Part shown: positions 9,149-17,583 of the stretch, piece by piece
Position numbering within the stretch: the stretch's first letter is position 1
How the letters are laid out: the number at the start of each line of letters is the position of its first letter
Source: Actinomycetospora corticicola
Lineage (GTDB): Bacteria > Actinomycetota > Actinomycetes > Mycobacteriales > Pseudonocardiaceae
Assembly (NCBI RefSeq): GCF_013409505.1
Contig: NZ_JACCBN010000001.1
Coordinates: 2,294,001 to 2,358,000 of the forward strand
Length of the DNA stretch: 64,000 nt
Reading direction: 5' to 3'
Notes under the pieces: model-generated
Told to the model about the DNA's origin: nothing
What the model saw: the letters and a program-made list of their open reading frames with translations, nothing else
The model's database searches: none
Translations under genes and position numbers: made by a program

Positions 9149-10900
9149 GTGCCGGGCCCTCACCCCGGGTCGACCGCACGCCCGGCATCATGGGCGCGCG
9201 GCCGGCCGTCGTGGCTGCCCGCCGCCCGCCCGCCGTCGTCCGCCGTCGTCCGCCGCCGTCCGAGAGGTCCCGCCATCCGTCTGCCTCCCCGTCGCCGCGC
9301 CCGTCCGGGGACGCCGTCCGCCTGGCTGCTCGTCGCACTCCTCGCGGTGCTGCTCGCCGGGTGCGCCGTCGGTCCCAGCCGGCGGCCGCCCGTGGCGACG
9401 GTGAACAGCGACGAGCCGGCCGCCCCGGCGCCGAGCAGCGCCGCGCCCGCTCCCCCGCCGCCCTCGCTGCTGCCCCCGCTGATCGCCTCCCGACCCCAGC
9501 TCGACTTCGTCGACTGCACGGCCGGCCAGCTCGCCCGCCTGGGCGGCGCCGCCGTGTTCGCCGGACGGGACCTGCGGCTGGGGTGCGCCACCGTGCCGGT
9601 GGGCGGCGGCTACGCGAGCGGGTCGGTCACGAGCGCCGCCGAGGTCGACGTCACCCGCGTCTCCCTCGGGCCCGCGCCCGACGCCCCGACGGTGCCGATC
9701 GCGGTGCTGGGCGACCCGGGTCGGCGCTCCGGGGTCGAGCAGGCCGTCCGGCTCGCCGCCCGCGCCCCCGCCGACCTGCTCGACGGGCGGACCCTCTACG
9801 GGGTCGACGTGCGGGGCGCCGCCGCCGGCGGCGTCGACTGCATCACGCCCACCACCCGGGCCGCGATCGCCGACGCCGACCCGGCCGCCGCCGACCCCGC
9901 CGCCCTGGCCCCGCTGGCGGCGGCCGCGGCGACGGCGGCCCGGACGTGTTCCCAGCTGCTCGAGGACTCCCTCACCGAGTACGACACGGCGACCGACGCC
10001 GACGACCTCGACCAGGTCCGGCGGGCGCTCGGGGCCGTCCGGCTGCACGCCGTCGGTCTCGGCGGCGGCGCCGCGACCCTGGCGCGCTGGGCCCAGGACC
10101 ACCCCGAGCAGCAGGGCCGCCTCGTCCTCGACGCGCTGCCCGACCCGACCGCCGCCGCCGGCCTCACCGCCGACCAGCGGGGCGACGCCGCCCGCCGGGC
10201 CCTCGACGCGTTCGCCCAGAACTGCGTGGCGACCGGGTGCGCGCTCGGGGCCGATCCCCGGGGTGCCGTGACGGACCTCGTCGCCCGGCTGCGCACCGCA
10301 CCGCTCCCGGCGTCGCCCAGCGCGACCGGCTCGGTCCCGGGACGTCGGGTGACGGCGGGGACGGTGGTCAGCGTCCTCGTGCCGGGCCTCGCCGACCCCG
10401 ACGGCTGGCCCGCCCTCGCCACGGCGCTGGCCGCCGCCCGCGCCGGCGACCCCGCGGGTGTCCTCGCACTCGCCGATCGGGCCGAGAACGACGGCGGGTT
10501 CGACCTGGGCCTGGTCTCCGCGTGCAACGACGAGGCGGAGCGGCCGACCGTCGACCAGGTGGCGCAGGCGGCCGCGCGGGCCCGGGGCGTCGACCCCGTG
10601 TTCGGCGGCTGGTTCGCGCAGCGGGCGCTGGTGTGCTCCTCCTGGCCGGTGCCGACCGACCCGCCGACCCCGCTCGCCGGCACGGCCGTGCCGACCCTGC
10701 TGCTGGGGACCTCGGCCGACCCGCTCGTGCCGTTGGCGGAGAGTCAGCGGGTCTCGGCGGGCATGCAGGGCTCCGCCCTCGTGTCCTGGCTCGGCACCGG
10801 GCACGGGGCCTACCCGGCGACCCCGTGCATCAGCGGGATCGTGGACGACTACCTCCTGCGGGAGGACGTGCCCCGCGAGGAGACGGTCTGTCCGCCCTGA
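9149..10900 (+). CDS. Secreted lipoprotein, alpha/beta-hydrolase (TAP-like) fold, nucleophile apparently lost
   Basis: A lipoprotein signal (PSAWLLVALLAVLLAGC) precedes a Pro/Ala linker and an alpha/beta-hydrolase domain resembling Streptomyces tripeptidyl aminopeptidases (TAP C-terminal domain at about residues 455-580). The acid and histidine positions are visible (LGTSADPLVP and GTGHGAYP). The nucleophile elbow, however, reads HAVGLGGGAA where the family has G-x-S-x-G, so catalytic Ser appears replaced. The GTG at 9149 gives an unusually long leader of over 50 residues before the hydrophobic core. An ATC at 9275 lies seven bases after GAGAGG and would give a normal short signal, so a rare ATC start is possible. 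Confidence 0.8.
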   Translation: MPGPHPGSTARPASWARGRPSWLPAARPPSSAVVRRRPRGPAIRLPPRRRARPGTPSAWLLVALLAVLLAGCAVGPSRRPPVATVNSDEPAAPAPSSAAPAPPPPSLLPPLIASRPQLDFVDCTAGQLARLGGAAVFAGRDLRLGCATVPVGGGYASGSVTSAAEVDVTRVSLGPAPDAPTVPIAVLGDPGRRSGVEQAVRLAARAPADLLDGRTLYGVDVRGAAAGGVDCITPTTRAAIADADPAAADPAALAPLAAAAATAARTCSQLLEDSLTEYDTATDADDLDQVRRALGAVRLHAVGLGGGAATLARWAQDHPEQQGRLVLDALPDPTAAAGLTADQRGDAARRALDAFAQNCVATGCALGADPRGAVTDLVARLRTAPLPASPSATGSVPGRRVTAGTVVSVLVPGLADPDGWPALATALAAARAGDPAGVLALADRAENDGGFDLGLVSACNDEAERPTVDQVAQAAARARGVDPVFGGWFAQRALVCSSWPVPTDPPTPLAGTAVPTLLLGTSADPLVPLAESQRVSAGMQGSALVSWLGTGHGAYPATPCISGIVDDYLLREDVPREETVCPP

Positions 10901-10961
10901 TCCACCCCGGTGTTGATCACGTCCTGCGACGGGGGGCGGGGCGCCCGTAGGCTCTCGCCCC

Positions 10962-11954
10962 GTGCCGTTCCCGCGACTCCCGCGCCTGGTCGACGCCGCG
11001 CTCGACCGCCTCGTCGTCCCCGGGTACTCCAAGCTCGGTTACCTCGCCCGCTCCGCGGGCTGGCCCGCGCTCGCCCCGGACGCCCTCGCCGGCCGCACGA
11101 TCGCGGTGACCGGCGCCAGCTCCGGGCTCGGGACCGCCACGGCCGTCGGTCTCGCCGGGCTCGGCGCCGCGGTGGAGCTCGTCGTCCGGGATCGGAAGCG
11201 GGGCGAGGCCACCCGGGAGGAGATCCTCGCGGCGCACCCGCAGGCCCGGGTCACGGTCGCCCGCTGCGACCTGTCCGACCTCGCCGACGTCCGGCGCTAC
11301 GCGCTCGACGCCCGCGACCGTCTGCTGGCCCTGCACGGCCTGGTGCACAACGCCGGGGTGCTGCCCGCGGAACGGGTCGAGACCCCGCAGGGCCACGAGC
11401 TCTGCCTCGCCACCCACGTCCTCGCGCCGTTCCTGCTGACCCGCGAACTGCTGCCGCTGCTGCGGGCGGGGTCGCCGCCGGACCGCCCCGGCACCCCCGC
11501 CCGCGTCGTGTTCGTCTCGTCGGGGGGCATGTACACCGCCTCGCTGCGCACCGACGACCCGGAGTACACCGAGGGCCGGTACTCCGGCGGGGCCGCCTAC
11601 GCCCGGACCAAGCGCATGCAGGTGGTGCTGGCCGAGCTGCTCGCCGACGACCTCGCCGCCGCCGGCGTGGTGGTCCACAGCATGCACCCCGGCTGGGCCG
11701 ACACCCCCGGTGTGGCCGACTCGCTGCCCGGCTTCCACCGCCTCACCGGCCCGCTGCTGCGCACTGCGGAGCAGGGGGCCGACACCGCGGTGTGGTTGCA
11801 GGCCGCGGTCGAGCCCGGCCACTGCAGCGGGCTCTTCTGGCACGACCGCGCGCCCCGTCCGACGCACTACCTGTTCGGCGAGGAGACCGCCGCCGAGCGG
11901 GCCGCGCTGTGGACGCTGTGCGTGGATGCCACGCACGACGCCGAGGCCCGCTGA
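10962..11954 (+). CDS. SDR family NAD(P)-dependent oxidoreductase (DHRS12-like)
   Basis: A 330-residue short-chain dehydrogenase. The cofactor motif is AVTGASSGLGTATA near residue 48; HNAGVLP gives the NAG motif, VVFVSSGG carries the catalytic Ser, and YARTKRM is the Tyr-x-x-x-Lys pair. The C-terminal region MHPGWADTPGV and the long tail resemble DHRS12/retinol-dehydrogenase-like proteins. The N-terminal 45 residues before the Rossmann fold are amphipathic and may touch membrane. The substrate is unknown. It starts at GTG 10962 after a 61-base gap from the lipoprotein gene. Confidence 0.9.
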   Translation: MPFPRLPRLVDAALDRLVVPGYSKLGYLARSAGWPALAPDALAGRTIAVTGASSGLGTATAVGLAGLGAAVELVVRDRKRGEATREEILAAHPQARVTVARCDLSDLADVRRYALDARDRLLALHGLVHNAGVLPAERVETPQGHELCLATHVLAPFLLTRELLPLLRAGSPPDRPGTPARVVFVSSGGMYTASLRTDDPEYTEGRYSGGAAYARTKRMQVVLAELLADDLAAAGVVVHSMHPGWADTPGVADSLPGFHRLTGPLLRTAEQGADTAVWLQAAVEPGHCSGLFWHDRAPRPTHYLFGEETAAERAALWTLCVDATHDAEAR

Positions 11955-12067
11955 GGGTCGGTTCACCCGGATCGGTCCCTCCGGTTAACACCGACGGCCC
12001 CGCCGACGATGCGCCGGTCGAGGGACCCGCGTCGGAGCGGGGCCGCCGGCGCCATCGGGGGCGAGGC

Positions 12068-12643
12068 ATGAGCCAGGAAGCACCGCAGCTGCCCGGACCG
12101 GGCGAGCACGACACCGGGGCGGTGCGGGACCGACGACCGTCGCCGTCCGGGCCGCCCTCCGGACCGCCGGTCGTCCCGCCGCAGGCCGGGGCGCCGTCCG
12201 GGCCGCCGCACGTCGGGCCGCCGTCCGGAGCGCGGCCGATGGGACCGCGGCCGATGGGACCGCCGCCGATGGGACCGCCGTTCGTGCCGCCGCCCGGGAT
12301 GCCGCGGCAGGGCCCGCCCGGGTACGGCCACGGCCACCCGCCCCCCACCGGCGGCTGGGCCCCCATCGTCGACGACGTCGAGGACCCCGCCACCCCGGGC
12401 AACCCCGCCGCGGCGTTCTCGCTCGTCCTGGGGATCCTGGCCCTGCTCGTGGGCCTGCGCCCGCTGGCCTTCGGCAGCATGGCGCTCTCCTGGGACGGCT
12501 TCCTCGGCCTCGCGATCGCGCTCGTGGGGGTCGTTGCCGGGGCGTTCGGCCTGCGCGCCCCGGTACGCCGACCGCTCGCCGCGGTCGGGATGCTGCTCGG
12601 GGTGGCCGCGCTCCTCGTCGTCGCGACCCTGCCGACCTTCTGA
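12068..12643 (+). CDS. Proline-rich membrane protein (DUF4190-like)
   Basis: A 191-residue protein. Residues 1-105 are a Pro/Gly-rich cytoplasmic segment with repeated PMGP units. Three hydrophobic helices follow (AAAFSLVLGILALLVGL, FLGLAIALVGVVAGAFGL and AAVGMLLGVAALLVVATL). Such Pro-rich tails on small DUF4190-like membrane proteins are common in actinobacteria and have no assigned function. The ATG at 12068 follows GGGGGCGAGG at 12057-12066. It ends four bases before the convergent oxidoreductase gene. Confidence 0.75.
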   Translation: MSQEAPQLPGPGEHDTGAVRDRRPSPSGPPSGPPVVPPQAGAPSGPPHVGPPSGARPMGPRPMGPPPMGPPFVPPPGMPRQGPPGYGHGHPPPTGGWAPIVDDVEDPATPGNPAAAFSLVLGILALLVGLRPLAFGSMALSWDGFLGLAIALVGVVAGAFGLRAPVRRPLAAVGMLLGVAALLVVATLPTF

Positions 12644-12647
12644 CGGC

Positions 12648-13598
12648 TCAGAACGTGATGACGAGGCGCCCGCGGACGCCGCCCGCCTCGAGCCGCCGGT
12701 GGGTCTCCGCCGCCTGCTCGGCGGGCACGGTGTCCGCGACCCGAAGCGTCAGCACGCCGGACTCCACCTGCTCGCGCAGCCGGTCGAGGGCGGTCCGGTT
12801 GCGGGCGTAGTCCCGCACCCACACCGGGTGCCAGGTGATCCCGCGCCCGCTGCCGCCCTCGGGGCCGGCGTAGCCCCGGACGGTCGCGATCCGACCACCG
12901 TCGACCAGCGCGGGCACCAGGTCGTCGGTCTGCAGCGACCCGTCGGCGATGCCGTCGACCCCGCCGCCGACCGCCTCCCGGATCCGGTCGGCGACCCCGT
13001 CGCCCCGCCGGACCACGACGTCCGCGCCGAGGCCGCGCACGAGGTCCTCGTCGGCCTCCGACGCGTCCGCCACCACCCGGAGGCCCTCCGCGCGGGCGAG
13101 CTGGACCACGTAGCCGCCGAACGCTCCCGCCGCGCCCGTGACGGCGATCGTCGCGCCTGCGGGCAGCGCCAGGAGGTCGAGGGCGAGCCGTGCGGTGAGC
13201 CCGTTCATCGGCAGCGTGGCGGCCTCGACGTCGTCGGCGTCCGCGGGGGCCGGCGCGACCGAGTCGACGGGCAGCGCGATCCGCGACGAGTACCCGCCGT
13301 GCGCGCCGGACGGCACGACGATGCCCATCACCCGGTCGCCGACGGCGAGGCCCGCGTCCGCGGTGTCGGGACCCAGCGCGGCCACCGTGCCCGCGACGTC
13401 CATGCCCGGCACGTACGGCGGCGGGTCCCGGCGCAGCGTCTCCGCCCGCGCCCCGTTGCGGACGTACGTGTCCGTCGGGCTCACGGCGGCCGCCGCGACG
13501 TCCACGACCACCTCACCCGGGCCCGGCTCCGGGTCCGGCAGCTCGACGACGTGCAGGGCCTCCGGCCCACCGAACTCCGTCACTCCGACTGCTCGCAT
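12648..13598 (-). CDS. Zinc-less quinone oxidoreductase-like MDR protein
   Basis: A 316-residue NAD(P)-dependent alcohol dehydrogenase/quinone reductase family protein. It opens MRAVGVTEFGGPEALHVVEL, a standard MDR start. The GroES-like part includes YVPGMDVAGTVAALG, and the Rossmann part has AVTGAAGAFGGYVVQLA. No structural or catalytic zinc cysteine pattern is present, which fits the quinone-reductase subgroup. The ATG at 13598 is chosen over a longer upstream extension that lacks coding character. It is convergent with the Pro-rich membrane protein and divergent from the small ORF at 13690. Confidence 0.9.
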   Translation of the reverse strand: MRAVGVTEFGGPEALHVVELPDPEPGPGEVVVDVAAAAVSPTDTYVRNGARAETLRRDPPPYVPGMDVAGTVAALGPDTADAGLAVGDRVMGIVVPSGAHGGYSSRIALPVDSVAPAPADADDVEAATLPMNGLTARLALDLLALPAGATIAVTGAAGAFGGYVVQLARAEGLRVVADASEADEDLVRGLGADVVVRRGDGVADRIREAVGGGVDGIADGSLQTDDLVPALVDGGRIATVRGYAGPEGGSGRGITWHPVWVRDYARNRTALDRLREQVESGVLTLRVADTVPAEQAAETHRRLEAGGVRGRLVITF

Positions 13599-13689
13599 GC
13601 GCCGGGGCTTCCCCCGACGGACGGACGCCGATCCCCGTTGTGATGACGTCGCTGGGCCCGGCGCCGCGAGGGTGGCACCGTCGACCGCC

Positions 13690-13896
13690 ATGTCCTCCGA
13701 CGTCGACGCGTTCCGCGGCACCCCGATCTTCGACGAGGTCGACCGGTGGGCCCGGCGACCGGAGGAGGGGGCGCCGACGATGCTGACCTTCACCGGGACC
13801 CCGACCGCGCCGCCGTCGGGCGCACGCACCGTCCTCGCCCTGCTCGCGGCGGCCCGCGAGGAGCGCGCGCCGCGCCACGCCCTGCGCCGGGCGTGA
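13690..13896 (+). CDS. Small hypothetical protein
   Basis: A 68-residue ORF with a plausible GAGGGTGG ribosome-binding site at 13669-13676 upstream of the ATG. The N-terminal half (DVDAFRGTPIFDEVDRWARR) is acidic and could be a short helix. The C-terminal half is rich in Ala and Arg. There are no recognisable domains or membrane segments. It sits between the divergent oxidoreductase and the TetR gene and could be cotranscribed with the latter, 26 bases on. It may equally be a chance ORF. Confidence 0.45.
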   Translation: MSSDVDAFRGTPIFDEVDRWARRPEEGAPTMLTFTGTPTAPPSGARTVLALLAAAREERAPRHALRRA

Positions 13897-13921
13897 TCGT
13901 CCGGGACCGTACGATACGCGC

Positions 13922-14647
13922 GTGACGTCCTCCGAGTCCGCGCCGACGGTCCCGGAGCTCCCCGTCCCCGTCTCCGCCTGGGCGGACGAGGCGGTCGGGG
14001 AACGGACCCGCCGGACCCGCCGTCGTCTGCTGCTCGCGGCGGCCACGGTGTTCGACGCCCAGGGCTACCGCGGGGCCGCGCTGAGCGACATCCTCGCGGT
14101 CGCCGGCCTGACCAAGGGCGCGCTGTACTTCCACTTCCGGTCCAAGCAGGCCCTGGCCGAGGCGTTGCTGATCGAGGTGTGCGCCTCGTGGCTGCTCCTC
14201 GTCGACGAGATCGGCGCCCGGGAGCTGGACCCGATGTGGCGGCTGCTGCTCGAGACCGACGCCTACGTGGCCCGCTGGATGTACGACCCCCTGGTGCGGG
14301 GCATCAGCCGGGCCATCTCCGAACCCGATCTCCGCGAGCACCGCACCGCGTGGCTCACCGGGTGGGAGGAGGCCACCGCGGAGCGGCTGCACGAGGCCGA
14401 GGCGGCGGGGCTGCTGGCGCCGGGCGTCGACCCGGTGCGGGCCGCCCGCGCGATCGTCGCGGTGGCGTCCGGGAACTACAGCATCGCCGACGGTCCGGAG
14501 GCCCTCTGGACGCGGATGTCGGAGTCGTGGGAGGGCCTGGTCCCGATCCTCACGTGCCAGGAGTGGTCCGCACGATGGGCCGCGTCCGGGTGGCGGGACC
14601 GGCCGTGGCCGGACGGCGAGCGCTACCGCGCGGCCCGGGAACCCTAG
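13922..14647 (+). CDS. TetR/AcrR regulator, gamma-butyrolactone-receptor-like
   Basis: A 241-residue regulator. The N-terminal helix-turn-helix spans about residues 35-80; ILAVAGLTKGALYFHFRSKQ is the recognition region and closely matches the ScbR/ArpA group of autoregulator receptors. The C-terminal domain is all-helical, as expected for ligand binding. No butyrolactone synthase (AfsA-type) gene is visible in the window, so a signal-binding role is only suggested. It starts at GTG 13922. Its end overlaps the convergent DUF2127 gene by four bases. Confidence 0.88.
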   Translation: MTSSESAPTVPELPVPVSAWADEAVGERTRRTRRRLLLAAATVFDAQGYRGAALSDILAVAGLTKGALYFHFRSKQALAEALLIEVCASWLLLVDEIGARELDPMWRLLLETDAYVARWMYDPLVRGISRAISEPDLREHRTAWLTGWEEATAERLHEAEAAGLLAPGVDPVRAARAIVAVASGNYSIADGPEALWTRMSESWEGLVPILTCQEWSARWAASGWRDRPWPDGERYRAAREP

Positions 14648-15501
14648 GCGGGCGTGGTGCGGGCGAGGGCCTCCCAGCCCTGGTCCGCGGCCCGTGCGGC
14701 CTCCTCGGCGGCCGCGCCGCCCCGGAGGCCGAACAGCCGTTTCGCCACGAGCAGGTAGACGACGACGGCGACGTTGACCACCAGGGCGATCACCTTCGTC
14801 GGGGTGACCCGGACGGAGAGCTCGTAGATCTCGGGCACGAGCAGCACCGAGGTCGCGACGAGCGTGAGGTACTCCGCCCACCGCCGGCCCCACCACAGGC
14901 CGAGTGCCTCGACCCCCTCGAGCAGGGCGTAGGCCCCCAGGGCCACCCCGACCAGGACGATGGTCCGGTCCTGCGCGGTGAAGGCGCTGGTCACCTCGCC
15001 GAGGATCCCGTCGCGCAGGCTGTCGCCGAACCCGAGCGAGTCCCGCAACGTCTCCAGCACGGCGAAGAACGGGGTCCGCAGGGCGGCACGGTCGGCGAGG
15101 AAGACGAACACCGCGGCCGTGGCGAGCCCGAGCCCCACGAAGTGCAGCAGCCGGTCGAGGGCGATGAGGCGCAGGACGAACCGGTCGCGCAGGGCCCGGC
15201 CGCGCAGCGGCAGGTCCACCTCGTCGCGCGCGGGCAGTCGGTCGCGGATGGGGGCGGACGGCGGGGGCAGCGGCACCCACGAGTCGCACCGCAGGCAGCG
15301 GTGCCAGCGGCACCCGTCGCCCTCGCGCACCACCTGGTCGACCTCGAACCCGGGGTCGGGCGACCCGAGTGCGGCGGCGTCGGTGCCGAGCAGGGCGTGG
15401 CCCCGCAGGCCGCAGGTGATGAGCTCGTAGTGGAAGCGCGGGCGGAACCGGGCCGGGGGCACGGTGCCCGGGGGGCGGTGGACCACGGCCTGACGCGTCA
15501 C
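14644..15501 (-). CDS. DUF2127 membrane protein
   Basis: A 285-residue protein. The N-terminal 110 residues form a soluble, His/Cys-containing segment (HYELITCGLRGHAL; RWHRCLRCDSW, possibly one metal site). Four hydrophobic helices follow (LLHFVGLGLATAAVFVFLA, TIVLVGVALGAYALLEGVEA, YLTLVATSVLLVPEIYEL and VIALVVNVAVVVYLLVA). The GVEALGLWWGRRWAEYLTL stretch is the DUF2127 hallmark. The function is unknown. It starts at GTG 15501, just downstream of the ferredoxin gene's stop and on the same strand. Confidence 0.85.
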   Translation of the reverse strand: MTRQAVVHRPPGTVPPARFRPRFHYELITCGLRGHALLGTDAAALGSPDPGFEVDQVVREGDGCRWHRCLRCDSWVPLPPPSAPIRDRLPARDEVDLPLRGRALRDRFVLRLIALDRLLHFVGLGLATAAVFVFLADRAALRTPFFAVLETLRDSLGFGDSLRDGILGEVTSAFTAQDRTIVLVGVALGAYALLEGVEALGLWWGRRWAEYLTLVATSVLLVPEIYELSVRVTPTKVIALVVNVAVVVYLLVAKRLFGLRGGAAAEEAARAADQGWEALARTTPA

Positions 15502-15532
15502 CCGGTGATCGTAGGCCGGGGGCGGCCCGGCC

Positions 15533-15889
15533 CTACACCGCGACGGCCTCCATCGGGGCCGCCACGGCGGACCCCGCGACGGCCGGCACGGTCTCCTGCA
15601 CCCAGACCTGCCCGTCGTCGGTGACCGACACCGCGTGGGTGCGGACCGGCTTCTTCGCGGGCGGTCCGTCCGGCCGGCCGGTCCGCAGGTCGAAGCAGGC
15701 GGCGTGCAGCGGGCACTCCACCGCGCACCCCTCGAGGAACCCGTCGGAGAGCGACGCGTCCTGGTGGGTGCACGTGTCGTCGATGGCGAACAGCTCGCCC
15801 TCGGCGTGGAACACCGCGATGGCGACCGTCCCCTCCACCCGGACCGACTCGCCCTCGGGGATGTCGGCGAGCTCTCCCACGTAGATCAT
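15533..15889 (-). CDS. Rieske [2Fe-2S] ferredoxin, electron carrier for the oxygenase
   Basis: A 118-residue Rieske ferredoxin. The cluster ligands are Cys40 and His42 (DDTCTHQDASLS) and Cys59 and His62 (VECPLHAACF), the usual C-x-H / C-x2-H pattern. It would carry electrons from the FAD reductase encoded at 17584 to the Rieske oxygenase at 19100, the three-component arrangement of toluene-dioxygenase-like systems. The ATG at 15889 has AGGAG six bases upstream. It is divergent from the transporter gene. A GTTGCG/CGCAAC inverted repeat begins 11 bases upstream of the start, so its transcription is probably controlled there. Confidence 0.92.
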   Translation of the reverse strand: MIYVGELADIPEGESVRVEGTVAIAVFHAEGELFAIDDTCTHQDASLSDGFLEGCAVECPLHAACFDLRTGRPDGPPAKKPVRTHAVSVTDDGQVWVQETVPAVAGSAVAAPMEAVAV

Positions 15890-15899
15890 GTCCGCTCCT

Positions 15900-15935
15900 G
15901 TTGCGTAAGGCGCACCCGGTCTTGCTATCCGCAAC
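15900..15935. promoter_or_regulatory. GTTGCG-N24-CGCAAC operator, copy 1
   Basis: GTTGCG at 15900-15905 and CGCAAC at 15930-15935 form inverted arms in the ferredoxin/transporter divergent promoter. The same long-spaced dyad occurs twice more, at 18841 and 18991, in front of the reductase and oxygenase genes. The IclR regulator at 20516 is the best local candidate to bind it; that link is inference. Confidence 0.7.
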
Positions 15936-16025
15936 ACCAGCGTGACGATGGCGCGAAGCACCGTCAAGAGGTACACGCGACGATTCCGTGCCCGTCTGTT
16001 GCCATTGGATGACACGGCTGGTACT

Positions 16026-16044
16026 CGACTGATATGTCAGTGGG
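16026..16044. promoter_or_regulatory. CGACTGATATGTCAG element, copy 1 (candidate GntR site)
   Basis: CGACTGATATGTCAGTGGG lies 81-99 bases upstream of the transporter start. It shares CGACTRATATRTSA with the elements at 23601 (sdaA/gntR) and 33737 (glyA), suggesting common control by the FadR-type GntR regulator encoded at 23665. This copy is the most diverged of the three. Confidence 0.55.
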
Positions 16045-16124
16045 TCGGCCACCCCGGCGCCGCCGGGGTGACACACTGCGGGCCGCGAACCGGGGTCCGC
16101 CCCGTGCCCGTCGGGGGGAGGCGC

Positions 16125-17558
16125 ATGGTCGACCGGCCGCACCTCTGGCGCTCCGGGGGCCCACTGCCCGCCGTCGAGGGCGAGTACGTGCTGCGGCGGG
16201 CGACGACGGCCGCGGCCGTCGGGAACGTCGCGGAGTGGTACGACTTCGGCCTCTACTCCTACCTCGCGGGGACGGTGCTGAGCCGGGTCTTCTTCCCCGA
16301 CGCGGGCCCCTGGGCGGCGGTCTACACCCTCGGGGCCTTCGCGGCGGCGTTCGTCATGCGCCCCCTCGGCGGACTGGTCTTCGGACCGCTCGGGGACCGC
16401 ATCGGGCGGACGAAGGTCCTCTCGGCCACCGTCGTGCTGATGGCGGCGGCCACCCTGCTGCTCGGTCTCGTGCCCGGCCACGGGACGCTCGGGATCGCCG
16501 CCCCGATCCTCGTCCTGGTCGTCCGCATGCTGCAGGGCTTCTCCGCGGGCGGGGAGTACACCGGGGCGCTGACCCTCATCGCGGAGTACGCGCCCGACCG
16601 GCGCCGCGGCTTCTTCGGCAGCTGGCTGGAGTTCGGGACGCTGACCGGCTACACGCTGGGCGCGGGCGCGAGCGCCACGGTGATCGCACTGCTGCCCGAC
16701 GAGGCGCTGCTCTCCTGGGGCTGGCGGCTCCCCTTCATGCTGGCGCTCCCGCTCGGGATCACGGGCATCTACCTGCGGCTGCGCCTCGAGGACACCCCGG
16801 CGTTCCGCCAGCTCATGGACCGCTCCCCCGCGCTGTCCGGCATGCCGTTGCGGCGCGCGCTGCGGATCGTGCTCGTCCGCTACCGCCGGGGGGTGCTCGT
16901 CGCCGGCGGCCTCGTCGTCGCCTGGAACGTGGCGAACTACGTCATGACCAGCTATGTCCCCACGTACCTCACGAGCACGCTGGTGGAGTACGGCGAGGCC
17001 GGCAGCGGCAGCGCTGTGGCGACGGGTCTGCAGGTCGCGGTGATGCTGGGCATGCTGGCGGTGATCACCGGCCTCGGGCGGCTCAGCGACCGCGTCGGGC
17101 GCCGCCCGATCCTCCTCACCGGCAGCATCGCCCTCGTCGTCACCGGGTTGCCGTCGGTGTGGCTGCTGCGCCAGGGGCTGGCCGGCCAGGTGGGCGGGCT
17201 CGCACTCATGGGGACGTGCCTCGTCTGCTTCGCCGCCGTGGCGCCCTCGACGCTGCCGGCCGTCTTCCCGACGCTGGTGCGCTACGGCGGCCTGGCGCTC
17301 ACCTTCAACATCGCGGTGTCGGTCTTCGCCGGGACCTCGCCGACCGCCATCGCGGCGCTCACGGCCGCGACCGGCTACCTGGACTGGGCCGGCTGGTTCC
17401 TCGTCGCGGCCGGGGTCGTCGGGATCGTCAGCGTGGCCTTCCTCGAGGAGAGCGCCGGACGACCGCTCGCCGGTGCCCGGCCGCTCGCCTCGAGCGCGGA
17501 CCTGCCGCTCCCCGAGCGGTCGCCCGACGGGGTCTTCCTGGAACACCCCCGGGACTGA
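16125..17558 (+). CDS. MFS transporter, MHS family (ProP/betaine-like)
   Basis: A 477-residue, twelve-helix secondary transporter of the metabolite:H+ symporter family. WYDFGLYSYLA in helix 1, PLGGLVFGPLGDRIGRTKVL in loop 2-3 (the MFS signature) and a second GRLSDRVGRRPIL in loop 8-9 are visible; RMLQGFSAGGEY is typical of the ProP/KgtP group. In this gene set it most likely imports glycine betaine or a related methylated amine. The ATG at 16125 follows a strong GGGGGGAG at 16113-16120. Its promoter region carries both repeated operators of the cluster, which suggests induction by substrate and by a downstream signal. Confidence 0.9.
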   Translation: MVDRPHLWRSGGPLPAVEGEYVLRRATTAAAVGNVAEWYDFGLYSYLAGTVLSRVFFPDAGPWAAVYTLGAFAAAFVMRPLGGLVFGPLGDRIGRTKVLSATVVLMAAATLLLGLVPGHGTLGIAAPILVLVVRMLQGFSAGGEYTGALTLIAEYAPDRRRGFFGSWLEFGTLTGYTLGAGASATVIALLPDEALLSWGWRLPFMLALPLGITGIYLRLRLEDTPAFRQLMDRSPALSGMPLRRALRIVLVRYRRGVLVAGGLVVAWNVANYVMTSYVPTYLTSTLVEYGEAGSGSAVATGLQVAVMLGMLAVITGLGRLSDRVGRRPILLTGSIALVVTGLPSVWLLRQGLAGQVGGLALMGTCLVCFAAVAPSTLPAVFPTLVRYGGLALTFNIAVSVFAGTSPTAIAALTAATGYLDWAGWFLVAAGVVGIVSVAFLEESAGRPLAGARPLASSADLPLPERSPDGVFLEHPRD

Positions 17559-17583
17559 TCCCGGCGCATCCTCGAGGCGCGCG

